Shown here one piece after another: positions 42,638 through 54,108 of a DNA stretch of 64,000 nt (position 1 is the first letter of the stretch; each line of letters opens with the position of its first letter). A program made the translations under genes and the position numbers. The stretch is from Thiohalobacter sp. (GTDB lineage Bacteria > Pseudomonadota > Gammaproteobacteria > DSM-19610), in NCBI GenBank assembly GCA_026984515.1, contig JALSRZ010000006.1, positions 1-64,000 on the forward strand, in the 5' to 3' direction. The notes beneath the pieces are model-generated. The model worked only from the letters and a program-made list of their open reading frames with translations, had not been told where the DNA came from and made no database searches.

Positions 42638-42667
42638 CTGTCGCAGTCAGGGGACCGGCAGGGAGCG

Positions 42668-43741
42668 CTACGCAGAGGCCTGCATTTTCTGACTGCGGCG
42701 CTGGCGCACCGCGTCGGCAAGCTGCTCCAGCAGGGGCACTGTCGCTTCCCAGCTGATACAGGCATCGGTAATGCTCTTGCCGTATTCCAGCCCGGTATCC
42801 CGCCGGTTGTCCTGCCTGCCTTCCTGCAGGTGACTTTCGATCATGGCACCGGCAATGCGCTCATCCCCGCCGGCAATCTGTGCCGCCACGTCGCTGCCCA
42901 CCTCGATCTGCCGCAGGAACTGCTTGCTGCTGTTACCGTGACTGAAATCGATCATCAGGCGTGCCGGTAAACCGGCCGCCTCCAGTTGCTGTGCGGCGGC
43001 GGCAACACTCCGGGCATCATAGTTGGGTTCCTTGCCACCGCGCAGGATGATATGACAGTCTTCATTACCCGCCGTCGAGAAAATCGCAGAATGCCCATCC
43101 TTGGTCAGCGCCATGAAATTATGCGGCTGTGAAGCGGAACGAATCGCATCGATGGCGATCTTCAGCGCGCCGTCGGTACCGTTCTTGAAACCAACCGCAC
43201 AGGACAGGCCGGATGCCAGCTCGCGGTGCACCTGGCTTTCCGTGGTGCGCGCACCGATCGCACCCCAGCTGATCAGGTCAGACACATACTGCGGTGACAT
43301 CAGGTCCAGGTACTCGGTAGCCGCCGGCACACCGGAGTCGTTGATATCGAGCAGCAGTTTACGCGCCAGCCGCAGTCCCTTGTTGATATGGAAACTGCCG
43401 TCCAGGTCCGGGTCATTGATCAGGCCTTTCCAGCCAACGGTAGTACGCGGTTTTTCGAAGTAGACCCGCATGACAATGAGCAGGTCATCGGACAGTCGCT
43501 GCCGGATCTCTTTCAGGCGCGCCGCATATTCCAGCGCGGCGTCGGGGTCATGAATCGAACAGGGCCCGACAATCACCAGCAGCCGGTCATCCTCACCGTG
43601 CAGGACACGGTGAATCGCCTGCCGGGTCTCATGGGTGGTGCGTGCTGCATTGTCGGTAACCGGAAATTCCGCCTGCAGTTCCGCGTAGGGAACCACTTCG
43701 CGGATATCCACGATTCTCAGGTCATCGGTTTTATACGGCAT
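42668..43741 (-). CDS. aroG: 3-deoxy-7-phosphoheptulonate (DAHP) synthase, class I
   Basis: A 357-residue enzyme condensing phosphoenolpyruvate and erythrose-4-phosphate, the first step of aromatic amino acid synthesis. Class I (AroG/F/H) motifs are LLVIVGPCSIHD, MRVYFEKPRTTVGWKGLINDP, ISWGAIGARTTESQVHRELA, GFKNGTDG, and RLMIDFSHGNSSKQF. The length is typical. Which aromatic amino acid gives feedback inhibition cannot be told, so the symbol is by family only. Confidence 0.93.
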   Translation of the reverse strand: MPYKTDDLRIVDIREVVPYAELQAEFPVTDNAARTTHETRQAIHRVLHGEDDRLLVIVGPCSIHDPDAALEYAARLKEIRQRLSDDLLIVMRVYFEKPRTTVGWKGLINDPDLDGSFHINKGLRLARKLLLDINDSGVPAATEYLDLMSPQYVSDLISWGAIGARTTESQVHRELASGLSCAVGFKNGTDGALKIAIDAIRSASQPHNFMALTKDGHSAIFSTAGNEDCHIILRGGKEPNYDARSVAAAAQQLEAAGLPARLMIDFSHGNSSKQFLRQIEVGSDVAAQIAGGDERIAGAMIESHLQEGRQDNRRDTGLEYGKSITDACISWEATVPLLEQLADAVRQRRSQKMQASA

Positions 43742-43937
43742 GGTCGGTCTGTTTGCTGGTGTTGGCAGAACTGGTCGGGCCAGGAAGATCCCTGACCAGC
43801 TGCGTCCTATTCCATTAGTTTAATCTCAAGTAGTTGAATTAACGACACAAACAGAAAAGCCGCTGCGCCGGTAGCAGGATAGAGCATACCACTGTGCAAC
43901 AGCGCCCGCAAAAGTCCCGCAAATGAATCAAAACACA

Positions 43938-43972
43938 GTAGATCAGCCGTCGATAGAGTACGGCTAATCTAC
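43938..43972 (-). terminator. Hairpin downstream of tRNA-Pro
   Basis: Arms GTAGATCAGCCGT (43938-43950) and ACGGCTAATCTAC (43960-43972), 13 bp with one mismatch and a 9-nt loop. On the minus strand it is followed by TGTGTTTTG, so it probably terminates the transcript carrying tRNA-Pro. Confidence 0.6.
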
Positions 43973-43990
43973 TATATAAAAAGATAAGTA

Positions 43991-44067
<77 letters not shown>

Positions 44068-44195
44068 AAAGAGCCGCGTATCATACCGTATTGACGTATA
44101 CGGTAACAGCGGTGAATGGCACGCCCGGCTGAATAGCGGACGGGGTCTGATTACCCGTCACTGCGCGTATCCCCAGGATGAATTAGTCCGACACA

Positions 44196-44222
44196 TGGAT
44201 TCCCGCTTGCGCCGGAATGACG
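44196..44222. repeat. Single copy of the ATTCCGGC repeat
   Basis: TGGATTCCCGCTTGCGCCGG followed by AATGACG differs at three positions from the right arm of the inverted repeat at 48370-48442. It lies between tRNA-Pro and merR. A separate perfect 16-bp palindrome, GACCCCGGCCGGGGTC, covers 44237-44252 at the merR stop codon. Confidence 0.6.
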
Positions 44223-44250
44223 ATCAGGGACGGGGTGACCCCGGCCGGGG

Positions 44251-44607
44251 TCAGCGTTTGAGAATCTGCAGCAACTCTTCCAGCTCGACGCGCATCTGCC
44301 GCACGATCTGCTGGCGCTGGCTGACGTCTTCTTTCGCTTCTTCCCCGGACAGCCGCTGGCGCGCACCGCCGATGGTAAACCCCTGCTCGTACAGCAAACT
44401 GCGGATCTGACGAATCATGATCACGTCGTGTCGCTGGTAATAGCGTCGATTACCACGTCGCTTGACGGGTTTCAGTTGCGGAAATTCCTGTTCCCAGTAG
44501 CGCAGCACGTGCGGCTTTACGCCGCACAGCTCGGATACTTCACCGATGGTGAAATAACGTTTGCCAGGGATCGCGGGTAATTCGTTGTTATTGCTGGCTT
44601 CCAGCAT
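44251..44607 (-). CDS. MerR-family transcriptional regulator
   Basis: 118 residues. The N-terminal winged helix has [30 protein letters not shown] (read as [14 protein letters not shown] then [13 protein letters not shown]), followed by [20 protein letters not shown], and a short coiled coil at the C-terminus. No metal-binding cysteines are at the end. The gene overlaps the end of ihfA by 20 bp, the usual position of this conserved small MerR gene in gammaproteobacteria, where its target remains undefined. Confidence 0.9.
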   Translation of the reverse strand: MLEASNNNELPAIPGKRYFTIGEVSELCGVKPHVLRYWEQEFPQLKPVKRRGNRRYYQRHDVIMIRQIRSLLYEQGFTIGGARQRLSGEEAKEDVSQRQQIVRQMRVELEELLQILKR

Positions 44608-44887
44608 AGGCCTCTACGCGTGCTTTGAGTTTCTGACCAGGTCGGAAGGTCACTACCCGGCGGGCGGAAATCGGAATTTCCTCACCCGTCTTGGGATTGC
44701 GTCCCGGTCGTTGATTCTTGTCGCGCAGATCGAAATTCCCGAACCCGGACAACTTCACCTGCTGGCCATCTTCCAGCGCCTGCCGGATCTTCTCGAAGAA
44801 CATCTCGACCAGCTCCTTGGCCTCGCGTTTGTTGAGTCCCAGGTCTTCAAACAACTTTTCTGCCATGTCGGCTTTGGTCAGCGCCAT
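44588..44887 (-). CDS. ihfA: Integration host factor subunit alpha
   Basis: A 99-residue DNA-bending protein. Visible features are [31 protein letters not shown] and the beta-arm [20 protein letters not shown] with the intercalating proline. It pairs with IhfB to bend DNA in sigma-54 promoters, replication and recombination. It lies 6 bp after pheT, as in E. coli, so is read with the phenylalanyl-tRNA synthetase genes. Confidence 0.97.
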   Translation of the reverse strand: MALTKADMAEKLFEDLGLNKREAKELVEMFFEKIRQALEDGQQVKLSGFGNFDLRDKNQRPGRNPKTGEEIPISARRVVTFRPGQKLKARVEAYAGSQQ

Positions 44888-44893
44888 GGTTCA

Positions 44894-47266
44894 TCACTCT
44901 CTCAATGTCGCAGCAAATTGTTTTTCCAGTTGAACGATAATTCCTGCTTCTACCGCGTCAACCTCGTCGTCAGTCAGTGTGCGCGAAGAATCCTGTAGAA
45001 TCAAGCCAAAAGCGACGCTTTTTCGCCCCGATTCTATACCTTTGCCCTGATATACATCGAATACCAGTACATCCCTGAGCATCGCTCCGGCCTGCCGGTG
45101 GATCGCGTCGCATAAAGCACCGGCCGGGATCTCCACATCCACTACTATAGCTAGGTCACGGCGGATCGCGGGAAATCTTGAGCGTTTTTCAAAGCTTGGC
45201 ACCCGCCCTTTACGCAGTTCGTCCATATCGAGCTCAAACAGGCAGGTTTTACTGGGGATTCCGTGCTTACGGGCCAGCCCCGGGTGAATACATCCGAGCC
45301 AGCCAATTTGCGTTTCCCCGATCACAATCGCTGCCGTCTGTCCGGGGTGAAGTGCAGGATGCTTACCGGCCTGGAACTCCGCAGCATGGCCACCGATATC
45401 CAGCAACGCTTCGATATCGCCTTTAACATCAAAGAAATCAACCACCTGATTTTCCAGCCCCCATTGCTCCGGGTACCGGTCACCAACAACCGCACCGGAA
45501 AGCACATTAATTTGTTTTATTTCATTATCTTGCTGTATATACTTAAGGCCTGACTCGAATAATCGGATGCGACTGTGCTGGCGCGCCAGGTTATGCCGGA
45601 CCGCGCCCAGCAGCCCGGCCCACAGGCTGGTGCGCATCATGGACATCTCCGACGAAATCGGGTTAGCCAGCGGCACAGGGCGGCAGTCCGGCTCCAGGTC
45701 CTTCAGTAACTCTGCATCCACGAAACTGTAGGTGATCGCTTCCTGGTAACCGCGGTCCACCAGCAGGGCCTGCAAACGCGCCAGCGGGATCTCGGCTTCC
45801 GGCAGCGGCCGCATGGTGAGGTCGCCGTGATTGTTGGCGCTGGGAAGATTGTTGTAGCCGTACACGCGCCCGACCTCTTCGATCAGGTCGGCCTCGATGG
45901 CGAGATCAAAACGGTAGCTCGGCGGCGTCGCCAGCCAGCCTTCCCCGTCCGCCGTAACCGTTACCCCCAGGCGGGTGAGCATGTCTTCGACCTGCGCGTC
46001 CTCCGGCACAAAACCCAGCAATCGACGAATACGGTCGCGGCGTAAGCGGATAGCGGTTTTGACCGGCAGGTGCTGCGCGGCGGCCACTTCACAAACCGGC
46101 CCCGCCTGCCCGCCCAGCAGTTCGAGCAGCAATGCCGTTGCGCGTTCCATGGCGCGCCATTGCAGTTCCGGGTCGACACCGCGTTCGAAACGATAGGAGG
46201 AATCCGTGCTTAAACCGTAGTGCCGCGCGCGACCCGCGATCTTTTCCGGTGTAAAGAAGGCCACTTCCAGGAACAGGTTTTCGGTCGACGCGGAGATACC
46301 GGAGTCGATGCCCCCCATCACGCCGGCCAGTGCCAGCGCCCGTTCCTGGTCACAGATCAGCAGCGTCTGTGCATCAAGCTCGACCTCGCGTTCATCCAGC
46401 AGGGTCAGTTGCTCACCCGGCTGCGCATAGCGCACCACGATACCACCGGACAAACGGTCCAGGTCGAAGGCGTGCATGGGCTGGCCGAGTTCCAGCAGGA
46501 CGTAGTTGGTGACATCCACCACCGGTCCCAGGCTGCGCAGGCCACCGCGGCGCAGCTTTTCCTGCATCCACAGCGGGGTCCTGGCATCGGGGTTGATCCC
46601 GCGGATGACCCGTCCCAGGTAACGCGGGCAGGCGTCCGGCGCCTGCACATCGATCGGCAACTGCACCTCGATGGTCGCTGCCACCGGCTCAAACGCCGGC
46701 GGAGTCAGGTCAGTGCGCGTCAGCGTGCCGACCTCGCGCGCAACGCCTTCCATGCCCAGGCAATCGCCACGGTTCGGCGTCAGGTCGATCTCGATGGTGC
46801 TGTCGTCGAGGGACAGGTAGTCGCGCAGGTCGCGTCCCACCGGTGCGTCGGCCGGCAGCTCCATGAGCCCTTCGTGCTCCTCACTCAGGCCCAGCTCGCG
46901 CGCGGAACACAGCATGCCGTGCGACGGGACGCCGCGCAGCTTTGCCTTCCTGATCTTCATGTCCCCCGGCATGCGCCCGCCCACGGTAGCCAGCGGGGCC
47001 TTCATGCCGGCACGGACGTTGGGCGCGCCGCAGACAATCTGCAGCGGTTCGGTGTCACCGGTCGTGACCTGGCAGACGCGCAACTTGTCGGCATCGGGGT
47101 GCGCCTCTACCGACAGGACTTCGGCCACGATGACGCCGCTGAACGACTCGGCGGCAGGTTCCACCGCGTCCACCTCCAGGCCGGCCATGGTCAGTTGCTC
47201 TGCAAGCTGCTGCGTGTCCAGTCCGGGGTTCACCCACGCTCGCAACCAGGCTTCACTGAATTTCAT
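44894..47266 (-). CDS. pheT: Phenylalanine-tRNA ligase beta subunit
   Basis: A 790-residue subunit of the alpha2-beta2 enzyme. Domains in order are the N-terminal helix, an OB-fold tRNA-binding domain (GVIVAEVLSVEAHPDADKLR near residue 44), the B3/B4 editing domain, B5 (about 400-475), a catalytic-like domain, and a C-terminal FDX-ACB anticodon-binding domain (RFPAIRRDLAIVVDVEIPA near residue 700). The length is normal. It follows pheS by 13 bp. Confidence 0.97.
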   Translation of the reverse strand: MKFSEAWLRAWVNPGLDTQQLAEQLTMAGLEVDAVEPAAESFSGVIVAEVLSVEAHPDADKLRVCQVTTGDTEPLQIVCGAPNVRAGMKAPLATVGGRMPGDMKIRKAKLRGVPSHGMLCSARELGLSEEHEGLMELPADAPVGRDLRDYLSLDDSTIEIDLTPNRGDCLGMEGVAREVGTLTRTDLTPPAFEPVAATIEVQLPIDVQAPDACPRYLGRVIRGINPDARTPLWMQEKLRRGGLRSLGPVVDVTNYVLLELGQPMHAFDLDRLSGGIVVRYAQPGEQLTLLDEREVELDAQTLLICDQERALALAGVMGGIDSGISASTENLFLEVAFFTPEKIAGRARHYGLSTDSSYRFERGVDPELQWRAMERATALLLELLGGQAGPVCEVAAAQHLPVKTAIRLRRDRIRRLLGFVPEDAQVEDMLTRLGVTVTADGEGWLATPPSYRFDLAIEADLIEEVGRVYGYNNLPSANNHGDLTMRPLPEAEIPLARLQALLVDRGYQEAITYSFVDAELLKDLEPDCRPVPLANPISSEMSMMRTSLWAGLLGAVRHNLARQHSRIRLFESGLKYIQQDNEIKQINVLSGAVVGDRYPEQWGLENQVVDFFDVKGDIEALLDIGGHAAEFQAGKHPALHPGQTAAIVIGETQIGWLGCIHPGLARKHGIPSKTCLFELDMDELRKGRVPSFEKRSRFPAIRRDLAIVVDVEIPAGALCDAIHRQAGAMLRDVLVFDVYQGKGIESGRKSVAFGLILQDSSRTLTDDEVDAVEAGIIVQLEKQFAATLRE

Positions 47267-47279
47267 ACGCGGAACGCCC

Positions 47280-48442
<1,163 letters not shown>

Positions 48443-48534
48443 GTAGTAATTTCGGCTTAAGCAAGTGCCATCGGGTGCCATCTGGAACAGGCCACGCTCT
48501 TCACTAAGGAAAAACCGTGGCCTGACCAATAAAA

Positions 48535-48894
48535 CTACGCGGCCAGGCTGGCTTTGGCCTGCTCCGCCAGGGCGCTGAACGCGGCCTTGTCGTGTACGGC
48601 CAGGTCGGCGAGCACCTTGCGATCGATCTCAATGTCCGCCTTGCCCAGGCCGTTGATGAAGCGGCTGTAGGACAGGCCGTTTTCACGCGCGGCGGCATTG
48701 ATGCGGGCGATCCACAGCGCGCGGAACTGGCGCTTGCGCTGACGGCGGTCACGGTAGGCGTACTGCCCGGCCTTGATGACGGCCTGTTTGGCGACCCGGT
48801 AGACCTTGCGACGGGCACCGTAGTAGCCCCTGGCCTTCTCCAGTACTTTCTTGTGGCGGGCGTGAGCCTGCACTCCACGTTTTACTCTTGGCAT
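48535..48894 (-). CDS. rplT: 50S ribosomal protein L20
   Basis: A 119-residue protein with the L20 N-terminus [20 protein letters not shown] and [18 protein letters not shown] stretch, ending in the conserved helical domain [17 protein letters not shown]. It is essential for 50S assembly, and in E. coli it represses its own operon by binding mRNA. It follows rpmI by 21 bp. Confidence 0.98.
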   Translation of the reverse strand: MPRVKRGVQAHARHKKVLEKARGYYGARRKVYRVAKQAVIKAGQYAYRDRRQRKRQFRALWIARINAAARENGLSYSRFINGLGKADIEIDRKVLADLAVHDKAAFSALAEQAKASLAA

Positions 48895-48915
48895 GGCTTT
48901 ATCTCCTCACTCCAC

Positions 48916-49113
48916 TCAGATGTAGGGCAGCATACGCCGCACGGAACGATGATCGGCATCGTTGATCTGCTCGGGCATGCCGAGCTGACGCTTGCGCTTG
49001 CTGCTCTTCTTGGTGAGGATATGGCGGCGGTGCGATTGCCCGCGTTTAAAGCCACCACTGGCGGAACGACGGAACCGCTTGGCGGCACCGCGATTGGTTT
49101 TCATCTTTGGCAT
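48916..49113 (-). CDS. rpmI: 50S ribosomal protein L35
   Basis: A 65-residue protein, [21 protein letters not shown] then [15 protein letters not shown], a complete L35. It is preceded by GGAGAG. The 161-bp gap to infC contains a nested palindrome. Confidence 0.98.
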   Translation of the reverse strand: MPKMKTNRGAAKRFRRSASGGFKRGQSHRRHILTKKSSKRKRQLGMPEQINDADHRSVRRMLPYI

Positions 49114-49184
49114 AGTCTCTCTCCCGCTTCAACGTTCAGATAAGTCGCCCCCAGGTGCGGTGAGTACCCGGGACGACCGAAACC

Positions 49185-49266
49185 GGGGACTGCTTAATCT
49201 GCGCTTAATCGGGGACAGATTTGAAATCTGTCCCCGATTAAGCAAAGCACCGATTAAACAGTCCCC
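49185..49266. repeat. Nested palindromic repeat between infC and rpmI
   Basis: An inner perfect palindrome has 19-bp arms (49204-49222 and 49224-49242, around a single G), containing GGGGACAGATTT. Outer 15-bp arms GGGGACTGCTTAATC (49185-49199) and its complement (49252-49266, one mismatch) enclose it. The inner motif recurs at 51834-51862 before thrS. Confidence 0.85.
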
Positions 49267-49274
49267 GATTAAAC

Positions 49275-49799
49275 CTACTTCTTTTTGGGCGCCAGCACCA
49301 TGACCATCTGCCGGCCTTCCATCTTCGGGAACTGTTCTACCGTTCCCAGCTCGGCGAGGTCGCCCTCGACGCGCTTCAGTAAATCCCTGCCCAGTTCCTG
49401 GTGCGCCATTTCGCGGCCCCGGAAACGCAAGGTGACCTTGACCTTGTCGCCTTCGGTAAGGAACTTCGTCAGGTTCTTCAACTTGACGTTGTAGTCCCCG
49501 ATATCCGTACCGGGCCGGAACTTGATTTCCTTGACCTGGATCTGCTTCTGCTTTTTACGCGAAGCCTGGCGTTTTTTCTGTTCCTCGAACCTGAACTTGC
49601 CATAATCCATCACCTTGCAGACCGGCGGCTCGGCTTGCGGCGAGATCTCGACCAGGTCGAGGTTCGCCTCGTCTGCGATCTTCTGGGCTTCCTCCAGCGG
49701 GATCACGCCAAGCTGTTCGCCCTCTGCGCCTACTACACGCACTTCCGTGGCTTCGATGTTATGGTTGAGCCGGTGTTTCAGTCTGTTTGCTGCAGCGAT
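49275..49799 (-). CDS. infC: Translation initiation factor IF-3 (AUC start)
   Basis: 174 residues if translation begins at ATC 49799. The reading frame is open and IF-3-like upstream of the first standard start (GTG 49742): it encodes [16 protein letters not shown] before [12 protein letters not shown], matching the IF-3 N-terminal region. GGAG sits 8 bp before the ATC, inside the last codons of thrS, 2 bp from its stop. IF-3 genes classically use rare AUU/AUC-type starts, through which IF-3 represses its own translation. Other motifs are [26 protein letters not shown] and [16 protein letters not shown]. It binds 30S subunits and polices start-codon selection. Confidence 0.93.
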   Translation of the reverse strand: MAAANRLKHRLNHNIEATEVRVVGAEGEQLGVIPLEEAQKIADEANLDLVEISPQAEPPVCKVMDYGKFRFEEQKKRQASRKKQKQIQVKEIKFRPGTDIGDYNVKLKNLTKFLTEGDKVKVTLRFRGREMAHQELGRDLLKRVEGDLAELGTVEQFPKMEGRQMVMVLAPKKK

Positions 49800-49801
49800 G
49801 T

Positions 49802-51727
49802 TCAGGTCTCCAAAATAGTGCGGCCGCGGCTCGCGATTTCTGCGTTCAGCCCCTGTGACAGGGCTTGCAAGGACAGGCTACCCAGATCCTTGCCGCTGCG
49901 CGTGCGCACGGCCACGGTATCCGATTCCGCTTCCCGGTCGCCAACCACCAGCAAATACGGGACGCGTTGAATTGTGTGCTCGCGGATTTTAAAGCCGATC
50001 TTCTCGTTTCTCAAGTCCGATTTGACCCTCACACCCTGATTTTTCAGGGTTTCTTCGACTTTTTTGGCATATTCGGCCTGATTATCAGTGATATTGAGCA
50101 CCACGGCCTGGATCGGCGCCAGCCACAACGGCAGGGAACCCGCGTAATGTTCGATCAAAATGCCGATGAAACGCTCCAGTGATCCAAGGATGGCGCGGTG
50201 CAGCATCACCGGGACGTGCTTGCTGCCGTCCTCAGCGACGTAGGTCGCGCCCAGCCGCTCCGGCATGGAGAAATCGAGCTGGATGGTGCCCAGCTGCCAG
50301 ACGCGTTCCAGGCAGTCCCTGAGCGAGAACTCGATCTTCGGGCCGTAGAAAGCCCCCTCGCCCGGCTGCAGTTCCCAGTCGAGCTTTTTGAGGTTCAGGG
50401 CTTCTTCCAGGGATTTTTCCGCCTTGTCCCAGAGATGATTGGCGCCGACGCGTTTTTCCGGCCGGGTGGACAGCTTGATGATCACTTCCTCAAAACCGAA
50501 ATCCCGATACACCTCGAACAACAGGTCGATGAACGCAGACACTTCGTCGAGGATCTGTTCCTCGGTGCAGAAAATATGCGCATCGTCCTGCACGAAGGCA
50601 CGCACGCGCATCAGGCCGTGCAGCGTCCCGGACGGTTCGTTGCGGTGGCAGGAACCGAACTCGGCCAGCCGCAGCGGCAGGTCGCGGTAACTCTTCAGGC
50701 CCTGGTTGTAGATCTGGATGTGCGCCGGACAGTTCATGGGCTTGATGGCAAAGGTGTGGTGCTCGGACTCGGTCACGAACATATCGTCCTGGAACTTTTC
50801 CCAGTGCCCGGACTTTTCCCACAGGCTGCGGTCGATCACCGAAGGCGTGTGCACTTCCTGGTAACCGTGGTCGCGCAGCCTTGCGCGGATATAATCCTGC
50901 ACCTGCAGGTACACCTGCCAGCCATTGTCGTGCCAGAACACCATACCCGGTGCTTCTTCCTGGGTATGAAACAGGTTCATGACCTTGCCGAGCTTGCGGT
51001 GGTCGCGCTTCTCGGCTTCTTCCAGCCGGTGCAGGTAAGCCTTGAGCGCTTTTTTATCGCTCCAGGCGGTCCCGTAGATGCGCTGCAGCATTTCATTGCG
51101 TGAATCACCACGCCAGTAGGCGCCCGCCACTTTCATCAGCTTGAACGCCTTGATCTTGCCGGTCGAGGGTACATGCGGTCCGCGACACAGGTCGATGAAC
51201 TCACCCTGCTGGTACAGGGAAAGCTCCTGGTCCGCGGGAATGTCGCTGATGATCTCGGCCTTGTATTCCTCGCCCATGTCACGGAAGAAGGCAATGGCCT
51301 CGTCGCGTGGCATTACCTTGCGCGTGACCTCGAAATTCTGTTTGGCCAGTTCGGCCATTTTCTTTTCGATCTTTTCCAGGTCTTCGGGCGTAAATGCGCG
51401 CTGGTAGGCAAAGTCGTAGTAAAAACCGTTTTCGATCACCGGGCCGATGGTGACCTGCGCCTCCGGGAACAACTCCTTGACCGCCTGCGCCAGCAAGTGG
51501 GCCGTGGAATGACGAATGACGTCCACACCCGCCTCGTCGCGCTCGGTGATGATGCTGAGTTCGGCATCCTGGTCGATGACATAGGAGGTATCGACCATTT
51601 TACCGTCGACACTGCCGGCCAGCGCCGCCTTCGCCAGGCCGGGGCCGATATCGGCAGCGACTTCGTGAACCGAAACGGGGTGATCGAAAGAACGCTGGCT
51701 ACCGTCGGGGAGAGTGACTACAGGCAT
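49802..51727 (-). CDS. thrS: Threonine-tRNA ligase
   Basis: A 641-residue class II synthetase. An N-terminal TGS domain ([20 protein letters not shown]) is followed by the editing domain with [19 protein letters not shown]. The catalytic core has the zinc ligands (NCPAHIQIY cysteine, plus later histidines), motif 2 [19 protein letters not shown], motif 3 [15 protein letters not shown], and a C-terminal anticodon-binding domain ([20 protein letters not shown]). It is the first gene of the thrS-infC-rpmI-rplT operon. The 148-bp leader to tRNA-Val holds two hairpin repeats. Confidence 0.98.
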   Translation of the reverse strand: MPVVTLPDGSQRSFDHPVSVHEVAADIGPGLAKAALAGSVDGKMVDTSYVIDQDAELSIITERDEAGVDVIRHSTAHLLAQAVKELFPEAQVTIGPVIENGFYYDFAYQRAFTPEDLEKIEKKMAELAKQNFEVTRKVMPRDEAIAFFRDMGEEYKAEIISDIPADQELSLYQQGEFIDLCRGPHVPSTGKIKAFKLMKVAGAYWRGDSRNEMLQRIYGTAWSDKKALKAYLHRLEEAEKRDHRKLGKVMNLFHTQEEAPGMVFWHDNGWQVYLQVQDYIRARLRDHGYQEVHTPSVIDRSLWEKSGHWEKFQDDMFVTESEHHTFAIKPMNCPAHIQIYNQGLKSYRDLPLRLAEFGSCHRNEPSGTLHGLMRVRAFVQDDAHIFCTEEQILDEVSAFIDLLFEVYRDFGFEEVIIKLSTRPEKRVGANHLWDKAEKSLEEALNLKKLDWELQPGEGAFYGPKIEFSLRDCLERVWQLGTIQLDFSMPERLGATYVAEDGSKHVPVMLHRAILGSLERFIGILIEHYAGSLPLWLAPIQAVVLNITDNQAEYAKKVEETLKNQGVRVKSDLRNEKIGFKIREHTIQRVPYLLVVGDREAESDTVAVRTRSGKDLGSLSLQALSQGLNAEIASRGRTILET

Positions 51728-51791
51728 GTGTGCTTGCTCCAGTGGTGACCATTACGAGAGGCCACTTGAAAATTTGAAGGGTGCTTACGCT

Positions 51792-51820
51792 GTCATTGCG
51801 AGCGCTGCGCTCACAATGAC
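51792..51820. repeat. REP-like hairpin (GTCATTGCGAGC family)
   Basis: GTCATTGCGAGCG pairs with CGCTCACAATGAC (one mismatch). It belongs to the same family as the repeat at 16175-16260, and lies in the thrS leader region. Confidence 0.75.
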
Positions 51821-51833
51821 CGTTGTAATAAAA

Positions 51834-51862
51834 ATGGGGACAGATTTCAAATCTGTCCCCAT
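51834..51862. repeat. Perfect palindrome of the GGGGACAGATTT family
   Basis: ATGGGGACAGATTT (51834-51847), one central C, and its exact reverse complement (51849-51862). It has the same core as the palindrome between infC and rpmI at 49204-49242. Confidence 0.85.
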
Positions 51863-51875
51863 AGCCTATCCAGTC

Positions 51876-51952
51876 TGGTAGGCGCGATTGGATTCGAACC
51901 AACGACCCCCACCATGTCAAGGTGGTGCTCTAACCAACTGAGCTACGCGCCT
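51876..51952 (-). tRNA. tRNA-Val (GAC)
   Basis: A 77-nt tRNA with encoded CCA, acceptor AGGCGCG/CGCGCCT, anticodon loop TTGACAT in a CCACC/GGTGG stem, and T loop GTTCGAATC. It lies between uvrB and thrS. Confidence 0.96.
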
Positions 51953-52010
51953 GAAGAGCGCGTAAGATACCGGATAATTTCCCTGATGTCATCCCGGCGC
52001 CGGGAGTCCC

Positions 52011-54032
52011 TCAGGCGCTGTCCTCCATCAACCCCAGGTTACTCTCCTGGATATGCCGGATCTGGTCACGGATCCGGGCCGCTTCCTCGAATTCCAGTTC
52101 CTGTGCATGCCGATGCATCTGTTTTTCCAGTTTTTTGACCTTTTTCGCCAGCATGGCCGGTGACAGCGAGGCATATTCCGTCACGTCCTCGGCCACTTTG
52201 GCAAAACGCCGGGCACCGCCGATACTGCCGGCATAGGCCCCCTCCATAATGTCCGCCACGGCCTTGCGGATGGACTGCGGGGTGATGCCGTGTTCCTTGT
52301 TATGGGCCAGCTGGCGCTCGCGGCGCCGCTCGGTCTCGCCAATGGCCCGCTGCATGGAGCCGGTCACCTGGTCGGCGTAGAGGATCGCCTTGCCGTTGAC
52401 GTTGCGTGCGGCGCGACCGATGGTCTGGATCAGCGAGCGCTCGGAGCGCAGGAAGCCCTCCTTGTCGGCATCCAGGATCGCCACCAGCGAGACTTCCGGC
52501 ATGTCCAGCCCCTCGCGCAGCAGGTTGATCCCTACCAGCACGTCGAACTCCCCCAGGCGCAGGTCGCGGATGATCTCCACGCGCTCGACCGTATCCACAT
52601 CCGAGTGCAGGTAGCGCACCCGCACCCCGTGTTCGGCCAGGTATTCGGTCAGGTCCTCCGCCATGCGCTTGGTCAGGGTGGTGACCAGTACGCGTTCTTC
52701 CACCGCCACACGCTTGTGGATTTCGGACAGCAGGTCATCCACCTGGGTGCCGGCCGGGCGTACCTCGAGTTCCGGGTCCACCAGCCCGGTGGGGCGCACC
52801 ACCTGCTCCACCACCGCGCCGGCGTGCCCGGCTTCGTACGGTCCCGGGGTGGCGGACACAAAGATGGATTGACCGATCACGCGTTCGTATTCATCGAAGC
52901 GTAACGGCCGGTTGTCCAGTGCCGAGGGCAGCCGGAAGCCGTATTCGACCAGGGTGGTCTTGCGCGAGCGGTCACCCTTGTACATGCCGCCGATCTGGGG
53001 AATGGTGACGTGCGATTCATCCACCACCACCAGCGCATCATCGGGCAGGTAATCCAGCAGTGTCGGCGGCGGCTCACCCGCCTTGCGGCCCGACAGGTAG
53101 CGGGAGTAGTTCTCGATACCGGAGCAGTAGCCCAGCTCGACCATCATCTCGATATCGAACCGGGTGCGCTGTTCGAGGCGCTGGGCCTCCACCAGCTTGT
53201 CCTCGTTGCGCAGCACTTCCAGGCGTTCCGCCAGCTCCGCCTTGATGAGATCGATGGAGTCCAGCAGGGTCTGGCGCGGCGTAACGTAGTGGCTTTTCGG
53301 GTACACCGTCAGGCGTGGCACGCGCCGCAGCACCTCACCGGTCAGCGGGTCGAAGTACGACAGGTTTTCGATTTCATCGTCGAACAGTTCGATGCGCACT
53401 GCTTCGTACTCGGATTCCGCCGGGTGGATATCGATCACCTCGCCGTGCACCCGGTAGGTGGCGCGCGCCAGTTCGACATCGTTGCGCGTGTACTGCAGTT
53501 CCGCCAGCCGCCGCAGGATGGCGCGCTGGTCGATACGGTCGCCGCGCACCAGGTGCAATACCATACTTAAATAGGAACGCGGATCCCCCAGGCCGTAGAT
53601 GGCCGAGACCGAGGCCACCAGCACTGTATCGCGGCGTTCCAGCAGCGCCTTGGTGGCCGACAGGCGCATCTGTTCGATGTGCTCGTTGATCGAGGCATCC
53701 TTTTCAATAAAGGTATCCGACGACGGGACGTAGGCTTCCGGCTGGTAGTAATCGTAGTAGGAAACAAAATACTCCACCGCGTTGTGCGGGAAGAACTCCT
53801 TCATCTCGCCGTACAGTTGGGCGGCGAGCGTCTTGTTGGGCGCCAGGATCAGGGTCGGGCGCTGCACCTGCTGAACCACATTGGCGATGGTGAAGGTCTT
53901 GCCGGAGCCGGTGACTCCCAGCAGCGTCTGGTGCGCCAGCCCGGATTCCAGCCCTTCGACCAGCTGCCGGATCGCCTCCGGCTGGTCACCCGCCGGGGTC
54001 ATGTCACAAACAAGGTTAAATTTATCGCTCAC
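52011..54032 (-). CDS. uvrB: Excinuclease ABC subunit B
   Basis: A 673-residue damage-recognition helicase of nucleotide excision repair. Walker A is [13 protein letters not shown] near residue 39. The beta-hairpin region is [20 protein letters not shown], with SVSAIYGLG following. DEad-like [12 protein letters not shown], the motif VI region QTIGRAARN, and the C-terminal UVR coiled coil ([20 protein letters not shown]) that binds UvrC are all present. The length equals E. coli UvrB. It is divergent from the aminotransferase gene across 76 bp. Confidence 0.98.
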   Translation of the reverse strand: MSDKFNLVCDMTPAGDQPEAIRQLVEGLESGLAHQTLLGVTGSGKTFTIANVVQQVQRPTLILAPNKTLAAQLYGEMKEFFPHNAVEYFVSYYDYYQPEAYVPSSDTFIEKDASINEHIEQMRLSATKALLERRDTVLVASVSAIYGLGDPRSYLSMVLHLVRGDRIDQRAILRRLAELQYTRNDVELARATYRVHGEVIDIHPAESEYEAVRIELFDDEIENLSYFDPLTGEVLRRVPRLTVYPKSHYVTPRQTLLDSIDLIKAELAERLEVLRNEDKLVEAQRLEQRTRFDIEMMVELGYCSGIENYSRYLSGRKAGEPPPTLLDYLPDDALVVVDESHVTIPQIGGMYKGDRSRKTTLVEYGFRLPSALDNRPLRFDEYERVIGQSIFVSATPGPYEAGHAGAVVEQVVRPTGLVDPELEVRPAGTQVDDLLSEIHKRVAVEERVLVTTLTKRMAEDLTEYLAEHGVRVRYLHSDVDTVERVEIIRDLRLGEFDVLVGINLLREGLDMPEVSLVAILDADKEGFLRSERSLIQTIGRAARNVNGKAILYADQVTGSMQRAIGETERRRERQLAHNKEHGITPQSIRKAVADIMEGAYAGSIGGARRFAKVAEDVTEYASLSPAMLAKKVKKLEKQMHRHAQELEFEEAARIRDQIRHIQESNLGLMEDSA

Positions 54033-54108
54033 AGGGTTTAAGTAATACGTCCGCTTTCAGTATCATGGGCCGGGCTGAGACGGCCATTCAATAACAAGGA
54101 ACCCCGGC

